NCBI GenBank assembly: GCA_900765975.1
Contig: CAAFTS010000148.1
Coordinates: 1-12,021 of the forward strand
Direction of reading: 5' to 3'
DNA length: 12,021 nt
Source: Lachnospiraceae bacterium
GTDB taxonomy: Bacteria; Bacillota; Clostridia; Lachnospirales; Lachnospiraceae
The notes beneath the pieces are model-generated. The model did not search any database. It saw nothing but the letters and a program-made list of their open reading frames with translations, and had not been told where the DNA came from. A program made the translations under genes and the position numbers. Positions 9,722 through 12,021 of this stretch are shown here, piece after piece (the stretch's first letter is position 1; every line of letters starts with the position of its first letter).

Positions 9722-9811
9722 ACTTACTTCAATTAGGTATTTTCTTCAAACTCTTTCCTGGCAGCTTTGTATCAGTGAGAACATATATTTAAGAAGAAGG
9801 AGAGAAAAATC

Positions 9812-10822
9812 ATGAAAAAAAGAGTATTAGCAATCGTATTGGGAATGGCAATGACAGTAGGTATGGTAACAGGATGCAGCACAGAAAAAGTAGATTCTGA
9901 GTCTAAGTCAAAAGATACAGAAGAATCTTATAGAGTTGCAATTGTAAAACAGATGGATCATGCATCACTGGATGAAATTGCAAATGCCGTTGCAGCAGAG
10001 TTAAAGGAAATCAGTGGAGAAAAGAATGTAGATATTGAATATGAGATTTATTCCGGTCAGGGCGAACAGACAACTTTAAAGCAGATTGGAGATCAGGCAG
10101 TGGCAGAAGGCGTAGATGTGATTATTCCGGTTGCCACACTGGCAGCTCAGGTAATGACTTCCTGCGCAGAAGGTACGGATATTCCCGTTGTTTATGCGGC
10201 AGTATCAGATCCGGAATCAGCAGAACTTACCGGAATTGATTATGTTACAGGCACAAGCGATGCATTGAATACAAAGTTTATTTTGGAAATGATGCAAAAA
10301 GAAAATCCGGAAATAAAAAAAGTAGGCCTTCTTTATTCATTATCTGAAGCAAATTCAAAAAAGCCGATGGAAGATGCAAAAGAATATTTAGATCAAGCCA
10401 AAATCAAATATGTGGAGCAAACAGCATCTACAAATGACGAAGTGATCGCAGCAGCATCTTCTTTGATTGCGGAAGGCGTAGATGCAATTTTTACACCAAC
10501 AGACAATGTTATTATGGCGGCAGAGCTTGCAATCTATGAGAAACTTGCAGAAGCAGGAATTCCACATTATACAGGAGCAGATTCTTTTGTAAGAAATGGA
10601 GCATATATTACATGTGGTGTTAATTATACAGATTTAGGAACGGAAACAGCAGATCTTGCTTATCGTGCAATCACAGAAGGGATGGATGAGATGGAAGATT
10701 ATTATTTGATGGATGGCGGAGTGATTACAGTTAATACAGAAACAGCCAAAACACTTGGAATGGATTATAGTATTTTGAAAGATCTGGGAGAAATTGTAGA
10801 AGTACAGACGACAGAAAAATAG
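9812..10822 (+). CDS. trpX: Tryptophan ABC transporter substrate-binding lipoprotein (TrpX-like)
   Basis: This 336-aa protein is the extracellular binding component of an ABC importer. A lysine/arginine start and hydrophobic stretch (residues 1-18) lead to a lipobox VTGC with the lipid-anchored Cys22. A Ser/Lys/Glu-rich linker follows, and the mature domain starts near YRVAIVKQMDH. The fold belongs to the ABC_sub_bind family (TrpX type), shown by GIDYVTGTSDAL, KVGLLYSLSEANS and IFTPTDNVIM. Tryptophan is assigned from the UGG T-box in its leader plus family; binding itself cannot be read from sequence. The ATG at 9812 follows AGAAGGAGAG (about 9794-9803). The gene is first in a tight three-gene operon. 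Confidence 0.9.
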   Translation: MKKRVLAIVLGMAMTVGMVTGCSTEKVDSESKSKDTEESYRVAIVKQMDHASLDEIANAVAAELKEISGEKNVDIEYEIYSGQGEQTTLKQIGDQAVAEGVDVIIPVATLAAQVMTSCAEGTDIPVVYAAVSDPESAELTGIDYVTGTSDALNTKFILEMMQKENPEIKKVGLLYSLSEANSKKPMEDAKEYLDQAKIKYVEQTASTNDEVIAAASSLIAEGVDAIFTPTDNVIMAAELAIYEKLAEAGIPHYTGADSFVRNGAYITCGVNYTDLGTETADLAYRAITEGMDEMEDYYLMDGGVITVNTETAKTLGMDYSILKDLGEIVEVQTTEK

Positions 10823-10843
10823 AAATAAATGGAGGAATTTTCG

Positions 10844-11752
10844 GTGAGTTATATTATACAGACCGCGCTTGAATTAGGATTTTTATATGCACTTGTAGCG
10901 ATTGCATTGTTTTTGAGTTATCGTGTTTTAGATATTGCAGATTTAACAACAGATGGAAGTTTTATATTAGGAGCAGCTGTTTCTGTAACAATGGCAGCAG
11001 CAGGGCATCCGTATCTTGGAATTGCAGCAGCATTTTTATCAGGAGCATGTGCAGGAGGGGTAACAGCCCTTCTGCAGACAAAGCTGGGAGTTCCTTCTAT
11101 TTTGGCAGGAATCATAACTAATACAGGACTTTATACTGTAAATTTAATGATTATGGGATGGAGTTCTAATGTAAGTCTTTTGAAAACAGAAACGATTTTT
11201 ACTTTATTTCAAAAGACAAAAATCGGAGGAAGATATTCAGACATTCTGCTTACATTTTTAATTGTTGCTTTAGTAGGAATCGCTCTTTTATTGTTTTTAA
11301 AAACCCGTTTGGGACTTTCTATTCGGGCAACAGGGGATAATATGAAAATGGTAAGAGCCTCTTCAATTAATCCGGTATTTACAATCACAGTAGGACTTTG
11401 TATTGCAAATGGAATAACTGCGTTATCCGGAGCTATGGTTGGACAGTATCAAAATGCTGCTGATATTAATGGAGGAACCGGAATTGTAGTAATCGGACTG
11501 GCGTGTTTGATTATAGGGGAGACTGTTTTGGGGCACCGAACAGTGAAAAAAGGAGTCATAGCAGCTGTGATTGGCTCGGTGATTTATCGATTGATTTATG
11601 CAGTTGTACTTTATACCAAAATAGTTCCGGTGCAAGGACTAAAGTTATTGACTGCAATCGTTGTTGCATTGGCAATTGCATTTCCAACAATGAAAAAGCA
11701 GATACAATTTCAAAAACGAAAATTTGCAGCATCCCGGAAAGGAGTAGAGTAA
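10844..11752 (+). CDS. trpY: Tryptophan ABC transporter permease (TrpY-like)
   Basis: This is the membrane permease of the importer, of the branched-chain amino-acid/ribose permease superfamily (LivH-like). Many hydrophobic segments run through its length, beginning with LGFLYALVAIALFLSYRVL and including VGIALLLFLKTRLGLSIRATGDN, the likely ATPase-contact loop. The start chosen is GTG at 10844, giving 302 aa, because GGAGG (10831-10835) lies 8 nt before it. An in-frame ATG at 10829 overlaps that same Shine-Dalgarno and has none of its own, so the 307-aa version is less likely. The gene begins 21 bp after trpX and stops 1 bp before the ATPase gene. Substrate assignment follows the T-box and operon context. 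Confidence 0.88.
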   Translation: MSYIIQTALELGFLYALVAIALFLSYRVLDIADLTTDGSFILGAAVSVTMAAAGHPYLGIAAAFLSGACAGGVTALLQTKLGVPSILAGIITNTGLYTVNLMIMGWSSNVSLLKTETIFTLFQKTKIGGRYSDILLTFLIVALVGIALLLFLKTRLGLSIRATGDNMKMVRASSINPVFTITVGLCIANGITALSGAMVGQYQNAADINGGTGIVVIGLACLIIGETVLGHRTVKKGVIAAVIGSVIYRLIYAVVLYTKIVPVQGLKLLTAIVVALAIAFPTMKKQIQFQKRKFAASRKGVE

Positions 11753-11753
11753 T

Positions 11754-12021
11754 ATGTTAGAATTAAAAAATATATCCAAGACATTTCATCCGGGAACGGT
11801 GAATGCAAAGACAGCTATTTCCGGATTGTCTATGAAATTAGAGGATGGAGATTTTGTTACGATCATTGGTTCAAATGGAGCCGGAAAGTCTACATTGTTT
11901 AATGCTATTGCCGGAACATTTTATGTAGATGAGGGGGCAATTGTATTAGATGGAAAAGAAATGACATTTTTGCCAGAGCATAAGAGAAGCCGCCAGATCG
12001 GACGACTGTTGCAGAATACGC
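11754..12021 (+). CDS. trpZ: Tryptophan ABC transporter ATP-binding protein, 3' end outside window (TrpZ-like)
   Basis: The first 89 codons of an ABC ATPase are present; the window ends mid-gene. It begins MLELKNISKTFHPGTVNAKT. Walker A GSNGAGKST lies at residues 39-47 and the Q-loop glutamine is Gln87 in RLLQNT. The signature motif and Walker B would lie beyond the window. The ATG at 11754 comes 1 bp after the permease stop, with AAGGAG (11739-11744) at 9-nt spacing inside the end of the permease gene. This supports translation coupled to the permease and energising of the same importer. Confidence 0.92.
   Translation, partial: MLELKNISKTFHPGTVNAKTAISGLSMKLEDGDFVTIIGSNGAGKSTLFNAIAGTFYVDEGAIVLDGKEMTFLPEHKRSRQIGRLLQNT

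Overview
This is the chromosomal replication-origin region of a low-GC Firmicute. The gene order dnaA-dnaN-yaaA-recF-gyrB-gyrA, the AT-rich codon use, and the character of the GyrA and GyrB proteins point to class Clostridia, most likely family Lachnospiraceae. The family assignment is recall of protein character, not a database match. Every gene reads on the + strand, away from the origin, so the window is the start of one replichore.

Layout. Positions 1-339 hold a DnaA-box cluster (five perfect TTATNCACA boxes), a sigma-A-type dnaA promoter and a leader with a perfect 9-bp inverted repeat. dnaA (340-1710) is followed by a 276-bp origin segment. That segment carries further boxes and a stretch laid out like a bacterial basal unwinding system: DnaA box, GC-rich patch, CTA/TTA-type trinucleotides, then an AT-only tract. 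dnaN (1987-3096) ends in a strong hairpin. yaaA (3202-3417) follows, and a good promoter lies across its 3' end, apparently for recF (3475-4563) and gyrB (4580-6517). gyrA (6873-9359) is separated from gyrB by 355 bp.

The gyrB-gyrA gap is the most unusual part of the window. It contains two hairpins, then five tandem copies of a 45/46-bp unit. Each unit holds small inverted repeats, and the whole block is bracketed by an imperfect direct repeat. It reads as an insertion or expansion within an otherwise conserved operon spacer.

After gyrA comes an independent transcription unit: promoter, a T-box riboswitch whose specifier reads UGG (Trp), an intrinsic terminator, and a three-gene ABC importer. 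The importer consists of a lipoprotein binding protein, a membrane permease, and an ATPase cut by the window end. This matches the predicted tryptophan importer TrpXYZ, which would be expressed when uncharged tRNA-Trp accumulates.

The genes through gyrA form the replication-initiation, clamp, recombination-repair and supercoiling set. The last three genes are metabolic and are joined to this set only by position.
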